A program made the position numbers and the translations under genes. The notes under the pieces were generated by a model. It searched no databases. It was not told the origin of the DNA and saw only the letters and a list, made by a program, of their open reading frames with translations. A DNA stretch of 64,000 bases from Ceratotherium simum simum. Taxonomy: Eukaryota; Chordata; Mammalia; Perissodactyla; Rhinocerotidae. Positions 37,331 to 50,230 of this stretch are shown here, in pieces. The DNA lies in contig NW_004454193.1 in assembly GCF_000283155.1 (NCBI RefSeq), forward strand, positions 9,425,693 to 9,489,692. Direction: 5' to 3'. Each line of letters begins with the position of its first letter. Within the stretch, counting starts at the first letter, position 1.

Positions 37331-38580
37331 ATTTAATAGTGCAATACAGTCCCCCAACATGGTCTCTAGCCCTAAAATATTAGAAATTCTACATAATCTT
37401 CAAGCAGGAATGTCACTATTTCATTTTAAAAATCACAGGTGAATTGAATTGGTAGGTGTGGTTTTGATTAGGAATTGTGTTGCCATTATTGGGAATGTTG
37501 GAGTATTATCTTCGTGTTGTGCCCTGATGGGTAATAAGATAACCTGAGCCGGCCAGTTATAAGGTTTTCCTGGAAGATGTAAAAGTCTATGTCCTCGCTC
37601 TCTCACTCAGCAGGCGTGACCTGCAGGATCAATGCAACATGTTTCATTACTGAGTGAACCTCTGTCCTCAGAATACCTTGCGAGAGGCAGAAGGGTGCAG
37701 ACATGGTCCTACAGAAACAATTAATGAAGAAAAAACTGTCAGGCAAGGCCATCTCAGAAAAGATTGTTACTCTTGGAATTTTAACAGGCCAAATAGTATT
37801 ATAAATTTTATCTGAAAGGCATATACATGACAACTATGTAGATTAAAAGTTATACCTCAGAAAACAAAGGCAAATTAAATGAACATGTAATTCTCATACA
37901 GGAGACGGAGGAAGGCTTGAAATATGCACTGATGGCAACTTTGTGTTTATCCTGATATCAGAGCTATCAAAAGCTTCAAGTACAGTTTCTAGAACATTTC
38001 GCTTAACCCCCAAAATATTTTTGTCACTCATTTATGGTATCCATAACGTTACCTATGTCTACTCCATATGGTTTAAAGAAGTTTCTCTTACATTCTCCCC
38101 ACATTTGAAAGCAGCTCTTTTCTTTTTTGTGGGCTCACATGAAAATGTCGAGCTCACATGGACAGGAGAACTTAAAATATAGACACATTCTCAAGTCACC
38201 AAAAACATTTGAAGTATCAAAAATACATTTCTTATTATATTCCTATTTGGGATTTTCAAACTTTTAAAAGTCGTGAGTCTTTTTCTTAAAATCTAAGTTG
38301 ACCTTTTTCAAGGTTGTTTTTTGTTTATAGAAGAGAGATTGTAATACAATTGATGTGAATTGTACCTATAAATTCAGATTAATGGAGAGTTCTGAGAAAA
38401 TAACAATGTCAATAACATTTTAGAGTTAGTACTTACTAGGTTGGAGATGAAGATTATAATAAATTTTTCCTATCTTTTTGATGTTGCAACCTATCCAAGT
38501 CCAAGAAAAACAGGTGTAATATATTTTCCACCAATAGGTGGCAATATTTGCACTATCAGCGTCATCTTTATGAAAGGGAG
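37331..38580. other. No recognised gene
   Basis: A/T-rich. The block at about 37440-37690 (GGTAGGTGTGGTTTTGATTA...) is repeat-like, but I cannot name the family. Confidence 0.35.
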
Positions 38581-38589
38581 ATCGTTAGA

Positions 38590-38880
38590 AATAATCTTTT
38601 AACAAAAATTTTTAAAAGTTTTTTATTTTGGAAAGTTTCAAGCATACACAAAAGTGGAGAGAGTAGTATAATGAACCACCGTGTTCTCACCACCCTCTTC
38701 AACAATTACCACAGCCAGTCTTGTACAATTAACCCTTTATCCTCTTCCCCTCCATCTGGATTATTTTGAAGCAAATCTCAGACAGTGCAGAATTAAAACA
38801 GAAAAATAAAGTTGTGATACCACCTGTGAAACACCTGCAAAGAATTCTAGTAGCACCCATGGAATCCTAAAAAATAAATA
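38590..38880 (-). mobile_element. Old L1 LINE fragment, antisense
   Basis: TTGGAAAGTTTCAAGCATAC, ATAATGAACCACCGTGTTCT and TCAACAATTACCACAGCCAG follow the usual reversed L1M pattern. Confidence 0.65.
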
Positions 38881-39070
38881 AACAGACAAATAAGAAACAA
38901 ACAAAAAGCAAACCTCTTGTTACGAAGATGAAAAGCATTGAATGCTGTATCTTGTGAAACATAGTGTGATAAAACTTTCTACCAAATAATATAAGAATGT
39001 TTATATTCTATTCAGAATATATGCAGGTGAAATTAAAGGTGATACTTTATGTCTGAAGGAGAGAAGCTTT

Positions 39071-39315
39071 GTTTTTTTTTTCTGTGAGGAAGATCAGCCC
39101 TGAGCTAACATCTGTTGCCAATCTTCCTCTTTTTCCTGAGGAAGATTTCCTGAGCTAACATCTGTGGCCATCTTCTTCTATTTTGTGTATGGGACGCCAC
39201 CACTGCATGGCTTGATGAGCAGTGTGTAGGTCCACACCGGGGATCCAAACCTTCGAACCCTGGGCTGCCGAAGCAGAGCGTGCAAACTTAACCACTACGC
39301 CACCAGGCTGGCCCC
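39071..39315 (-). mobile_element. ERE-type SINE
   Basis: T-run then CTGTGAGGAAGATCAGCCCT, a duplicated tail module and a CCACCAGGCTGGCCCC head end. Confidence 0.92.
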
Positions 39316-39835
39316 AGAAACTTTTAATTTTTTTAAAGCAATGACTAAGTTACAGAAATACAAAATACTAAATGATAGAATACATGACACGCACATCCTT
39401 CCTTGAGTTTAAAAAAGCCATAAGACCAAGGAAGAAGTTTTTGCGGAGTGAGTGATTAGATATATAAAGAAAGGACGAGTAAGCGAGGGGAATGGAAAAG
39501 TACTGACTTGTTAGAACAAAGCAGTGACAGCTGCTAGCTCTAAAATTAGGAGTAGACGAGAAATTTTCAGAGCACCACCAAACAAATCACAAAGGCTCGA
39601 TCCACCCGGCACCTTTTGGAGAGATTTTAACCTTAAAAGAATACAAGGCAAACAGCCACTGCCAGAGGATCCCTTGGCAGCTGTTCACTTCCCAAAACCT
39701 TGATGCTCACTGAGTCCAGCGCCATTTCTCTACAGAGGGCTGCCTTTGAACGACAGCTCAAATCAAAACCAAGGGCAGAGAGTGTGTGTGTCTTTAAAGA
39801 CTTTTGTGTTTTCTATGACTTTCTGAGACTTTCAT

Positions 39836-40030
39836 GATTTCATAGACAATCTGCAAGTCCAGCACATATTACTTATGTCTTCATCATGCTCTTTGAGCTC
39901 TTCCAGCGAAGACTCTGGAAATAAAACGATTCCCCGAAGCACTCTAGTTGCATCGTGAGGACCATGAACACTTCTAGGCATCTGGATGGTAGATTCTTTC
40001 ACCCACCTAAAGTAGAAACTTAACCAAGGC
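39836..40030 (-). other. Unidentified open frame, exon-like
   Basis: On the minus strand a frame opens after TAG near 40030 and runs about 65 codons to TGA at 39834-39836. It contains WVKESTIQMPRSVHGPHDAT, RVLRGIVLFPESSLEELKEH and DEDISN, an amphipathic and charged pattern unlike random A/T-rich DNA. An acceptor-like CTACTTTAG precedes GTGGGTG. I do not recognise the protein; it may be a decayed exon or retrocopy. Confidence 0.35.
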
Positions 40031-41564
40031 TACTAAGATTTTTTTTTAATTAAAAAAAGTCCCACATAATGATCTGTAAACAGAGCACCTCAGGATGAAT
40101 AGAAAGCAATTTTAGGAGCCCAAGACGTGATTTCTAGTTAGGCCACTGCCCCAGAGTGACTAAGGACATCACACAAGCCATGTGGGGCTTTAGTTTCCTC
40201 CCCCAAGAAGAGGGAGGAGCTGTACTTGCTGCCTTGACTAAGTCACGGAAACATCGCTATGGACGACCAAGTAAACTATCATAAACACACTTTGGAAAAT
40301 TTTAAATCTAAAAAGTTAGCTGGTCCAAGGGTTTCTTTTGCGTTGTGTCATTATTGGTTACGTGGTTTTCTTTGCACTAGTGGTGGGCATTTGCTATTTT
40401 GATGGTCCAGCATCAATTTCCTGTTCTGCTGGGGACAGTCAGCAAATTTGCCCCTAGGCCAGCCCCTCCCTACAGTCAGTCCTGTGCTTGGGTGCATTTG
40501 ACCCCAACCTCCCCACCAGGGATGGCATATGACCCAGTGAGGGGCCCTGTGGCTTTGGAAGGGGTTCTAGGGGGGTGATGAGTGTCCTTTCTTCTCTTTT
40601 CTTGCTGGACTTGAACCTGGAAGGATGGGAGGGTGGTGCTGCGGCCACCTTGCCTCCATGTGAAGCCTGAGAAGTTCCTCCCATGGGGGAACAGAGCCAA
40701 TAGACCAAGAGATGGAGGCCTAAGCGCATGGCTTTAACGTCCGGAATCCAACTCCCCCTGGGACTGCTCAATTATGTCAGTACATTCCCGTTTTGTTTAA
40801 ACCAGTTGGGGTTGGGTCTTCTGAAACTTACAATAACAAGGATCCTAACTGACAAGGCACTCACTCAGTAACTTAGTATAAGGTACCTAACAGCATTATA
40901 CTGGGAAGTTAACTACATCACATCTAACTTAAACTTGGATTCATTTAGTCACTGACTAGCCCATAGATTCTGGGGCTAGTCTTGATTACTTTTAAATTAG
41001 AACTCTTAAATCATGTCTAAAGTGCCTAGTTTCACTTCCTCTTGTGCTCTCAAGAAATCAGGGAAAATACCATTACTTGGTATTTTGAGGATTTCTATCA
41101 TAAGATGTTGGCTACCAAGTGGAGAGAATTATCTGGGTCCTATATATTTCAGATTAATTGCTACATGGTAGTACTAATGTGGAAATATTTGCTGCAAGGA
41201 AATAAATTTGTGGACTACAAATTGGTGTGAAAGCCAGGAATTTGAAAGGGCTCTTGCTTAGTAACTAAACGGAATCCTGACCATCGTCTCTCCAAAAAGG
41301 TGGAATACTGGTACAATTTATAGTTTCCACTCTAAAATGCCAAAAATGTAAAGTAAGATGTAGGAAGAGGTTATAAAAGCACATGTGAGGTCAAGTTTTG
41401 GAATCACTAAGCAGGGGAAACTTCTTTTTAACACAACTTACTGTTCAGAAATATTTTTCTTGGTAGTAGACTGAAGCTGTTAGAACCTCCCAAGCCTCCT
41501 TTCAGGGAAAGGAGGCGCTTTTCCATTATGTTCCCTATGAGTCCTTGATTGGAAAATTGTCGTC
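40031..41564. other. No recognised gene
   Basis: A weak MIR-like core at 40140-40230 (ACTGCCCCAGAGTGACTAAG) is the only pattern noted. The open frame at 40454-40771 (minus) is Pro/Arg/Ser-rich and not recognised. Confidence 0.35.
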
Positions 41565-41795
41565 AGTGTGGAGCACTGGGATTTCTCGACTCCAATATTA
41601 TGGACATTTTGGGCCAGATAACTGCTTGCTGTGGGGGAGCTGTCCTGTGCTTCAGAGGATGGTTAGCAGCATTCATGGACTCTACTCACCAGATACCAGG
41701 GGCATTCACCCCCCAGTTGTGACAACCAAAAATGTCTCCAGATATTGCCAAATGTCCCCGGGGGGGCAAATTGTCCCCAGTGAAGGACCACTGGT
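41565..41795 (-). mobile_element. MER5A DNA transposon
   Basis: TATTATGGACATTTTGGGCC, AGATAACTGCTTGCTGTGG, GTTGTGACAACCAAAAATGT and CTCCAGATATTGCCAAATGT, in antisense MER5A order. Confidence 0.85.
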
Positions 41796-42084
41796 GTACT
41801 GGTTCAGCCACTGAAGCAGAACTATCACCGCGTTGGAACTGAGCTGGTTCCATACACACAAGCCTTGGGATACCATCTGGTATGGTCTTTACGAAGCTTA
41901 ATGAAGAAGTTGTTTACAGAGGCTCATTTGGGAAGTTCCAAAAAGTAAAATATGGGCTGATAATCCTGCAGTGGTTCAATAACCAGGCTATAATATATTT
42001 AGGGTATTTATAAACCATAGGCAATTTCAGTCCAGTAAAGTTCCTTTTCTTTAAATAATTTTAGTATAAACAACAACTACAAAA

Positions 42085-42360
42085 CTATAGTGTTCGTATG
42101 ATTCCACTTACATGAGGTACGTAGAGTAGTCAAGTTCATAAAGACAGAAAGTAGAAGGGTGGTTGCCAGGGATTGAGGGAAGGGGGATATAGGGAGTTTT
42201 TGTTTAATGGGTACAGAGGTTCCATTTTGCAAGATGAGGAGAATTCTGGAGATTGGTTACACAACAATATGTACTTAACACTACCGAATTATACACTTAA
42301 AACGGTTAAGACGGTAAATTTTATGTTATGTGTATTTTACCACCATAAAAAAAATTATAG
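42085..42360 (+). mobile_element. L1 LINE 3' end, sense
   Basis: GGTGGTTGCCAGGGATTGAG, GGGTACAGAGGTTCCATTTT, ACACTTAAAACGGTTAAGAC and TTTTACCACCATAAAAAAAA: an L1M-type 3' UTR. Confidence 0.8.
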
Positions 42361-42836
42361 AGTTCACCTCATTTGTAGTGGAGAGAAAGTGAACATTCTC
42401 CACACATTTAAACATCCCTCTGAGTTTATCCCTGGTTGATACACCCAGAGAAGGGCTCTGATTGGCCTGGATTTGAAAATGCCCATGTGTGGACCAATCA
42501 AAGTGGACACGGTGGGCACGATGGTTATTATTAATCCCTGACTCAGTCACCTCTGGCTAGAGGTGTGTAATCTGTCATGGCAGCTTTCATCCAAACCTCA
42601 TGGCTGGAGTGGGCAAAGAAGCAAGTTCCAGAAAATGGTGGTGAAGGAGGTTCAGGGCAGACAAAATACCAACTGAATAGTTCAATATCCAACCACCATA
42701 ATTATGATCTAGTGTTTTCTTTCCTAGTTCTCTCCCTGTTGTCACCGTCACCAGGTTGAAACTGAGCTGGTTACATACACACAGGGCTTGGGATACCACC
42801 TGGTACAGTCATTATGAAGATTAATGAAGAGTTGCA
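42361..42836. other. No recognised feature
   Basis: Unique-looking sequence. A segment before the ERE (CACAGGGCTTGGGATACCAC) closely repeats one at 41860-41900 (CACAAGCCTTGGGATACCAT), suggesting a local duplicate or a shared repeat. Confidence 0.45.
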
Positions 42837-42837
42837 G

Positions 42838-43140
42838 GGCCGGCCCCATGGCTTAGCGGTTAAGTGCGTGCGCTCCGCTACTGGCGGCCCGGGTTCGGAT
42901 CCCGGGCGCGCACAGACACACCGCTTCTCAGGCCATGCTGAGGCCGCGTCCCACATACAGCAACTAGAAGGATGTGCAACTATGACATACAACTATCTAC
43001 TGGGGGGCTTTGGGGGAAAAAAAGGAGGAGGATTAGGCAGTGGATGTTAGCTCAGAGCTGGTCTTCCTCAGCAAAAAAGAGGAGGATTAGCACGGATGTT
43101 AGCTCAGGGCTGATCTTCCTCAAAAAAAAAAAAAAAAAAA
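42838..43140 (+). mobile_element. ERE-type SINE, full length
   Basis: GGGCCGGCCCCATGGCTTAG head, two tail modules and a 17-nt poly(A). GAGTTGCAG occurs at both ends. Confidence 0.93.
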
Positions 43141-44200
43141 GAGTTGCAGGCTTCTGCAAAGGTAAACATATGATTTATAAAAATTAAGCCTATGTTGAAT
43201 AAAAGCCTGCACTGCATCGCCTGGCAAGAGACAGGAGTTGACACAGTTAGCTTTATTCATTGCCTTATCAATTAAGGCATTAGATGTTAGAATGCGCTGG
43301 ACAGGACCGCACCTCCATGGGCTTTGGAGTCGATGAACCTGAGTTCACAGCCCAGCTCCACCACTCTGGGGGGTGGGAGGCGCTTCGTCTCTGGGAGCCT
43401 CCATGTTCTTGTGAAAGTTAACTCAGGCAGCAATGTAGAGCATCCATATCAGGCAAGCTTTGGAAGAACAAAGATGCAGGCAAGTAACTGGGGCATATAA
43501 TGAAGGCATCAGCAGCAGGGAAGATCGGACTCTCACCCAGGCACTGCCCTGCTGCAGGACCTCACAGAAACAGCCACCAGCAGGCCTGAGAGACCAATGT
43601 AGCTTGTGGTAGGAAGACTGCGGCCGGCTCCGAGGACCAGATTATTTTGCCACCCTCTGCTATGTGTGTCCCTTCATCCTCAGCATCACTCGCTCCTCCC
43701 TCTCAGTGCCCTAGCTCAAGTCACCCCACTGCTCCCAGCCAACCACCCCGCCCTCCACTCTGCACTTCTCTACCTGATTGCTTTTCTTTATTCCTGACAA
43801 TCAGAGCCTGATGGTCACTTGCCACACATCTTTTCAGCTTCTGCCTTTGCTACTAACTGAGTCTTCTGCTGTATTTTTCTGCTGAAATTCCCAGGAGAGA
43901 ATCTGATGGACACAGCTAATTGCCATCACCCTGATTGGGTGGAGGTTTTTCAGTTGGGTCCTTCACAGGCTGTTGATCCTCTATGGGTGGGCTATTCTGA
44001 GCCAGCTCCTCATTTCTGGTTTGGGCACCTGTCGTCCAGGAGTGAGGTTTCATTGTATAGAAAGTGGCCACCTATGACTGCTCCCTCTGCACAGAACCAG
44101 GACAGAGCTGTTTTTCAGGAGAGGAGGACTGAGATTATGACAGGTACCACCTTGACCTAGTTCAAAACCCACATATAGAGTAGGCACTCAACACGTGTTA
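43141..44200. other. No recognised gene
   Basis: Open frames at 43606-43797 and 43906-44160 have no recognised domain. No splice pattern is apparent. Confidence 0.35.
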
Positions 44201-44520
44201 GCTGTTATCCTCAGAACATCCATGTACTGTGTTCCAGCCACTGTGTTGGGCACTGAGGAGATGCAGATTGGAAAGATGAAATCCCTGAGCTCACCATTGA
44301 GTGAGGGAGGCACGTAAGTTAAGTTCCATATGGGTGATACAGAAGGTGGGAGGAGATTCTCTGGGAGCCTGCCAGAATGGCAGCATGGTCTAAAGAAAAG
44401 TTAAATGGAGAGAGGCAAGCTCAAGGAGGGCCTTGAACGTCATGTCTGTTTTCCTGTGGCCACTGGAGGGCTTTAAAGCAGGGAGCAATATTTTGGTATA
44501 ACCAGGACAATGTTAATGTA
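44201..44520 (-). mobile_element. L2 LINE fragment, antisense
   Basis: TACTGTGTTCCAGCCACTGT, GTTGGGCACTGAGGAGATGC and GCTCAAGGAGGGCCTTGAAC. Confidence 0.65.
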
Positions 44521-44734
44521 GGAATGTTCCCAGCTCTTTTTCCATTCCCTCACCCCATTCCTGGACTGATGCTCCAGATCAGAGTATTAGAGTGGTGAGA
44601 TTTACAGACGTGTAATTTACTTATAAAGGCCAAAAGAATAGAGGTAGAAGAAGGAGGAGACGGAGGAAGAGCTCCTACCAGTGGGATTCAGGGAGGAATT
44701 TTTGGTGGAGAACAATACAAATGGTACACAGGGA

Positions 44735-45470
44735 ATTTTTTAATTTGTTTTTTTAAAACAGTTTTAGGTTCACAGCAAAACTGAATGGAAGGTACACACA
44801 TTTGCCATATCATCTTCCCCCCATATGCACAGCTTCCCCCACTATCAAATTCCTGCACCAGGTGGTATGTTTGTTACAACTGATGAAACTACACTGACAC
44901 ATCATAATCGCCCAAAGTCCATAGTTTACATCAGGCTTCTTTCTTGGTGTTGTACATTTAAAGGGTTTGGACAAATGTATCCACTATTATAGAATCATAT
45001 AAAGTAGTTTCACTGCCCTAAAAATCCTCTGTGCTTTGCCTGTTCATCCTTCCCTCCCTTGAACCCCTGGCAACCACTGATCCTTTTACTGTCTCCATGG
45101 TTTTGCCTTTTCCAGAATGTCAGTAACTGGAATCATACAGTATGTGGCCTCTTCAGATGGGCCTTTTTCACTTAGTAACATGCACTTAAGTTTCCTCTAC
45201 AGCTTCACAGCTCATTTCTTTTTAGCACTGAATAATATTCCATTGTCTGGATCCACTATCGCCTTGCCCTGACGTCACCACCTATTAATAGTTTTGTGCA
45301 TTTCATGCTGAACTTTCCTATATATACTTACATATTTTTGAAAAACACAAAAGGAATTGTGGTATACCTCTTTGTCTGCAACTTGTGTTTTTTTACTTAG
45401 GAGTATACTAATCATTTTAGCTTTCCAGGCCAGTGCATATATATTTACCTTATTCTTTAAATGACTGCAT
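44735..45470 (-). mobile_element. Old L1 LINE fragment, antisense
   Basis: AAAACAGTTTTAGGTTCACA, TCCAGAATGTCAGTAACTGG, AATCATACAGTATGTGGCCT and GAATAATATTCCATTGTCTG, all L1-type in reverse. Confidence 0.8.
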
Positions 45471-46620
45471 AATAGGGAAAGAGGATTTGGGGAAGCCGTG
45501 GCTAGGATTAAGAATAGGACCTCTTTTGATGTTCTTTAAGATGTAGAAGTGAGCATAGGAAGTATTTTTAATTATCTTTGGTCACTGGAGTGTGCTTCTT
45601 TGAATGTCACACCAAGCTGAGATGGGCACTGAGGACCCCAAGATTTATTCAAGTTACATTAGAGAGATCCCCAAGGCAGTGGGGTGGAGGACAGACTCAC
45701 AGAAGATGGTGTTTAGACTACAAAGGGAAAGGGGAATAAGGACAGAATATCTCCATGGAAAGAGAGGGAGATAAAATTGCAGCCAGCAAGAGAGACTAAA
45801 AATTAGTGCCGAAAAGCAAGAGAAGTACCAGGGGAAAACGCTATCCTGAAATGCAAGAGGAGAGAAAATATCAGGAAGGATGGAGTGGCCAACAGTGCGC
45901 TGCAGAGAAGCCAAGCCAGGTAAGATCTGAAAAGGGTCCATCGGATCTAGGAGACTGTGGGTAAGTTCAGTGACGTGGAGGGAGCGGAAGCCAGAGTGCC
46001 AGGCTGCAGCGGGTGAAGCAAGGATGGAGCAAATGTGGGCACAGCAAGGGCAGGCTACACTTTTGAGAAGTTTCACTCAAGATGAAAGGAGAGCAGTTAA
46101 GCAATGACTAAAACAATGTCACGTGAGGCTATAGGGATCATTTTGAACTCATATCATTGCTATATAGAGAGATTTAAAGAAATCAAAGTTCAGAGAGTCC
46201 TCTTCCATTTTATAAAATCAAACTCTGTCAGGTTAATGGAGCTTACACTATGAGTCAGACCCCATTAGCGCATATGTCACTTGGCTGTTATAGGTACCTG
46301 GCCGTGACTCAGAAATGCTGACACAGCGCCACGTGGCGCCATATATTAATAAGCATTGCCTATGCATTGTCAAACAGTGATGTAAAAGCCTGCATTGTGA
46401 TATACAGCTGGCAGACCAGCCCAGAACTATGGAAGTTACATCTCCTTTTGTGGAACCTTTGGGAACCTGTATTTGATTAGAAAATGCCTTGCGATTATGA
46501 AAGCCAATCGGGAGATACAGAAAAGTTGCAGCTTTCTTCATATCTAAGGCTCTGTAGGAAAAAATGACTCAGAAATGTGTTGAATACAATTCTGGCTCAA
46601 GTAATCAATCTTTCTAAAAA
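45471..46620. other. Degraded repeat-like DNA, no gene
   Basis: The part at 45590-46080 resembles the internal region of L2 or an LTR (TCACACCAAGCTGAGATGGG, AAGCCAAGCCAGGTAAGATC). The open frame at 45654-46076 on minus has no recognised domain. Confidence 0.4.
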
Positions 46621-46627
46621 AATAGAT

Positions 46628-46870
46628 GTCAGTGTTGTATAGTGGTTAAGAACACAGGCAATGGAACCAAACTGACTTGAGTTTGAATCCAAGGTCAACC
46701 TCTCCTGAGCTGTGAGACTTTGCACAAATTCCTAACTTGTGAAATGTGAAGAATAATAGTACCTAACACAGAGGGTGTTATGCAGGTCAGATGAGGCCAT
46801 GCATGTGCAGTGCTTGGCACAGTGTATGGCACCTAGTAGATGCTCAGTAAGCACGAGCCAACACTTGGTT
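46628..46870 (+). mobile_element. MIR SINE, sense
   Basis: TGTATAGTGGTTAAGAACAC, TGAGTTTGAATCCAAGGTC and TGGCACCTAGTAGATGCTCA. Confidence 0.9.
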
Positions 46871-47061
46871 CACTGGCCTGGCAGGTAGACACTGGTGTGA
46901 AGGGAGCTGCAGGCACTAAGGGCTGAAGGCAATAATGATGGCGACTCAGCCAGGAGAGGAGAGGAGGTGGGGAGGAAATGAACAGGGACAACAGTAGGTA
47001 GGTGGGGGCAAGATGTAAGGGTCTTCTGTTGAGAAAAACAATAAAGCAGACTCTAAATAGT

Positions 47062-47110
47062 ATCAATAATATATATATTATGTATATGCATATATACATG
47101 TACATATACA
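47062..47110. repeat. (TA)n-rich microsatellite
   Basis: ATATATATATTATGTATATG and neighbouring TA/CA units. Confidence 0.8.
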
Positions 47111-47740
47111 CTACGTGCTTTGCTAAACCTATGACAGAGATATTATCTGAGCTACTCTCTGTTTCAGTTTTAAGTGACAGAAACCCAACTTTAAGTGACT
47201 TAAGTCAAAATTGGAATGTACCAGCTCATGTCACTGAAAACTCATGACGGGTGGCTCTGGCATGGCTAGATCCAATGCCTTAAAGAGGACCCAGCCTCAC
47301 TCATCCCACCTCTCAGCTCACTTGTTTCTGTGGGCTCCCAGGTTAGGCAGGTGCTCCCCTCCAGGTGGCCAGCAGTTCAGTGCTACCTTCACAGCACCCG
47401 CTCTGGAAGAGCACGCTCCAGGTGCCAGGATTGGTCTGGGTTGGTCACATACCCGTCTCTTTACCCTGATCGCTACTGAGGATGATGGGGGTGTTGATAT
47501 TCTGATTCGCCAGCCTGAGTCTTGTGACCACCCAGGTCAACCTCGCAGAAACCACATGGAGTGAGAGTGGGGAAGGTGGTTCCCTAAGGACAAATCAACA
47601 GTGAACAGATCCTGAACAAGCAAAAATAACTCATCCTCCATCACCTCTGCTTCAGAGACTTTTAAATGTTTTCAATTTAGGAAATAAAGTGTCTCAATAA
47701 ATTCTCTTGCATATTTTTAAAAGGCTCCAATCATCTACAG
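47111..47740. other. No recognised gene
   Basis: The open frame at 47244-47564 has no recognised domain; the surroundings are repeat-like. Confidence 0.35.
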
Positions 47741-47742
47741 GA

Positions 47743-47968
47743 GAGTTTTTCAAACTCGTCACTACTGATATTTTGACGCAGATAATTCCTTGTTGTGGAG
47801 ACTGTCCTGTGCATTGTAGGATCTTGAGCAGCATCCCTGGCCTCTCCCCACTGGAAGCCAGTGCACCTACCTACCGTCTCCCTCCTGTTCTGACAACCAG
47901 AAATGTCTCAAGGTCAGCAAATACCCCTTGGGAAGCAAAATCACCCCCTGCTGAGAACCACTGCTCTA
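47743..47968 (-). mobile_element. MER5A DNA transposon
   Basis: TTTTTCAAACTCGTCACTAC, AGCAGCATCCCTGGCCTCTC, TCTGACAACCAGAAATGTCT and GCTGAGAACCACTGCTCT. Confidence 0.85.
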
Positions 47969-48585
47969 GGCAATGTGGTTTCCCTGGGTTTATTTTTATT
48001 ATAATTATGCAGATAAAATCCAATTTTATCTAGTGATTCTAACCACAGAAGCTTTCTCAGTGAACTGGCTTTGGGGGAGTTGAGGGGAGAAATCCTGTCC
48101 AAGTAGTTCAAGTGAAAGGAAGGTATCACGAGAAAAGAGTCTTCATGCAATCCAAAGAAGGCTGAATCGGCAAGCCTCAAGGGAGGGTCCCTCTCAGCCC
48201 CTTCTCCACCTCGCTGATTCTCTCTTTCTCCACTCCAGCGCCCAGTGTCCACGGCAGCTGCCCTTCCTGTCAGTTAGTGCGAATAGTCAAGGGAGGAATC
48301 TGATTGGTCTCATCCTTTCAAGCCACGCCCATGGGTAGTGCTCTGCTTGAATCAGGGGTCCGCCCATCCAACCAGCTGATTCCAGGGCTGGAGGGAAAGT
48401 GGAATCCGGTGCCTCAGAACCCGGCCTTTCCAGCGACAGGAGCTGAGAATAGGGAATCCTCCCCATTCTGGGCCTTGGTTTAAGCGAGCAAGCAAATCAA
48501 AATACATCTGCTAGATGTTGGAGGGATGGGGGAGAGAGGCACAAAGATATAAGATATGGTTTGCCTGGCACTAACGGTTTTATTT
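47969..48585. other. No recognised gene
   Basis: Moderately GC-rich, no named repeat. The frame at 47941-48252 (minus) is a composition artefact as far as I can see. Confidence 0.4.
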
Positions 48586-50230
48586 TTAAATTAAAAAAAA
48601 TTTATAGTAGTGAAATGTACATAACAAAATTTACCATTTTAACCAATTTAAGTGTACAGTGGTATTAAGTACATTCTGTATACAGTACTACATTAAATAC
48701 GTACTGTGTAAAGTATCACGTTAAGTACATACTGTGGCATTAAGTACATTCACATTGTTGTGCAACCATCTCCAGCATCCATCCGTCTCCAGAACGTTTT
48801 CATGTTGCCCAGGTGAAACTCTGTACCCATTAAACAACTCCCCAGGCCCCCAGGCCCCCAGCCCCTGGCGATCACCATTCTACTTTCTGTCTCTATAAAT
48901 CTGACTACTCTAGGTACTGCATATAAATGGATTGTACAGCACTTGTCCTTTTGTGACTGGGTTTATTTCACTCGGCATAATGTCCTCGAGACTCATCCAT
49001 GTTGTGGCATGTGTCAGAATTTCCTTCCTTCTGAAGGCTGAATAATATTCCATTGTACAGATATACCACATTTTGTTTATCCATTTATTTGCCAGTGGAA
49101 ACTTGGGTTGCTTCCACCTTTTAGCTTTTGTGAATGGGACTCACTCAGTCATATTGTTAATTATAGGCACTATGTCATACAGTAGATTTCTAGAACTTAT
49201 TCATCTTGTATAACTGTAACTTTCTTTATACCCATTGAACAACTCCTTATATACCCCCTGGCAACCACCATTCTATTTTCTGCTTCTGTAAGTTTGAGTA
49301 TTTTAGATACCTCATGTAAGTGGAATCATGCAGTATTTGTCCTTCTGTGACTGACTTATTTCACTTAGCATTATGTCTCCCAGGTCCATCCATATTGTCA
49401 CAAATGGTAGGATTTCCCTCTTTTTTTAAGGCTGAATAATATTCCATTGTTTGTATATACCATATTTTCTTTGTCCATTCATCTGTCCATGGACATTTGA
49501 GTTGTTTCCAAATCTTGGCTCTTGTGAATAACGCTGCAATGAACATGAGGGTGCAGATCATCTCTTCAAGATCCTGATTTCAATTCTTTTGGATATATAC
49601 CCAGGAATGGGATTGCTGGATCACCTGGTAGTTCTATTTTTAATTTTTTGAGGAACCTCCATGATGTTGCTTCCATAGTGGCTGCACCATTTTGCTTTCC
49701 CTACCAACAGTGTACACGGGTTCCAATTTCTCCACATCCTTGCCAATACTTGTTATCTTTTGATTTTTTGATAATAGCCATCCTAACAGGTGTGAGGTGA
49801 TATCTCATTGATTTGCATTTCCTTGATAATTAGTGATGTTACGCACTTTTTCGTGTGCTTTTGGCCATTTGTATGTCTTCATTGGAGAAATGTCTATTCA
49901 AGTCCTTTGCCCATTTTTTAATCAAGTTATTAGTTCTTTTGCTATTTAGTTGTATGAGTTCCTTATATATTTTGGAAATTAACCCCTTATCAGATATATG
50001 GTTTGCAAATATTTTCTCTTATTCCAGAGGTTACCATCTCATTCTGTTGATTGTTTACTTTGCTGTGCAGAAGCTTTTCAGTTTACTGTAGTCCCACTTG
50101 TCTACTTTTGCTTTTGTTGCCTGAGTTTTTGGTGTCATATCCATGAAATCATTGCCAAGCCCTATGTCATGAAGCTTTTCTTCTAGGAGTTTTATGGTTT
50201 CAGGTCTTACATTTAAGTCTTTAATCTGGG
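48586..50230 (-). mobile_element. Long L1 LINE fragment, antisense
   Basis: Begins with the reversed L1M 3' UTR (ACCATTTTAACCAATTTAAG, TTGTTGTGCAACCATCTCC), repeats that block and continues into ORF2. The minus-strand frame at 49361-49561 reads KCPWTDEWTKKIWYIQTMEY and YSALKKEGNP, the known C-terminal L1 ORF2 signature, interrupted by frame changes. It is broken. Confidence 0.9.

Noticed and set aside
49361..49561. Minus-strand open frame with WTDEWTKKIWYIQTMEYYSA
   Set aside because: It is the end of L1 ORF2 in a broken L1 and not a host gene.
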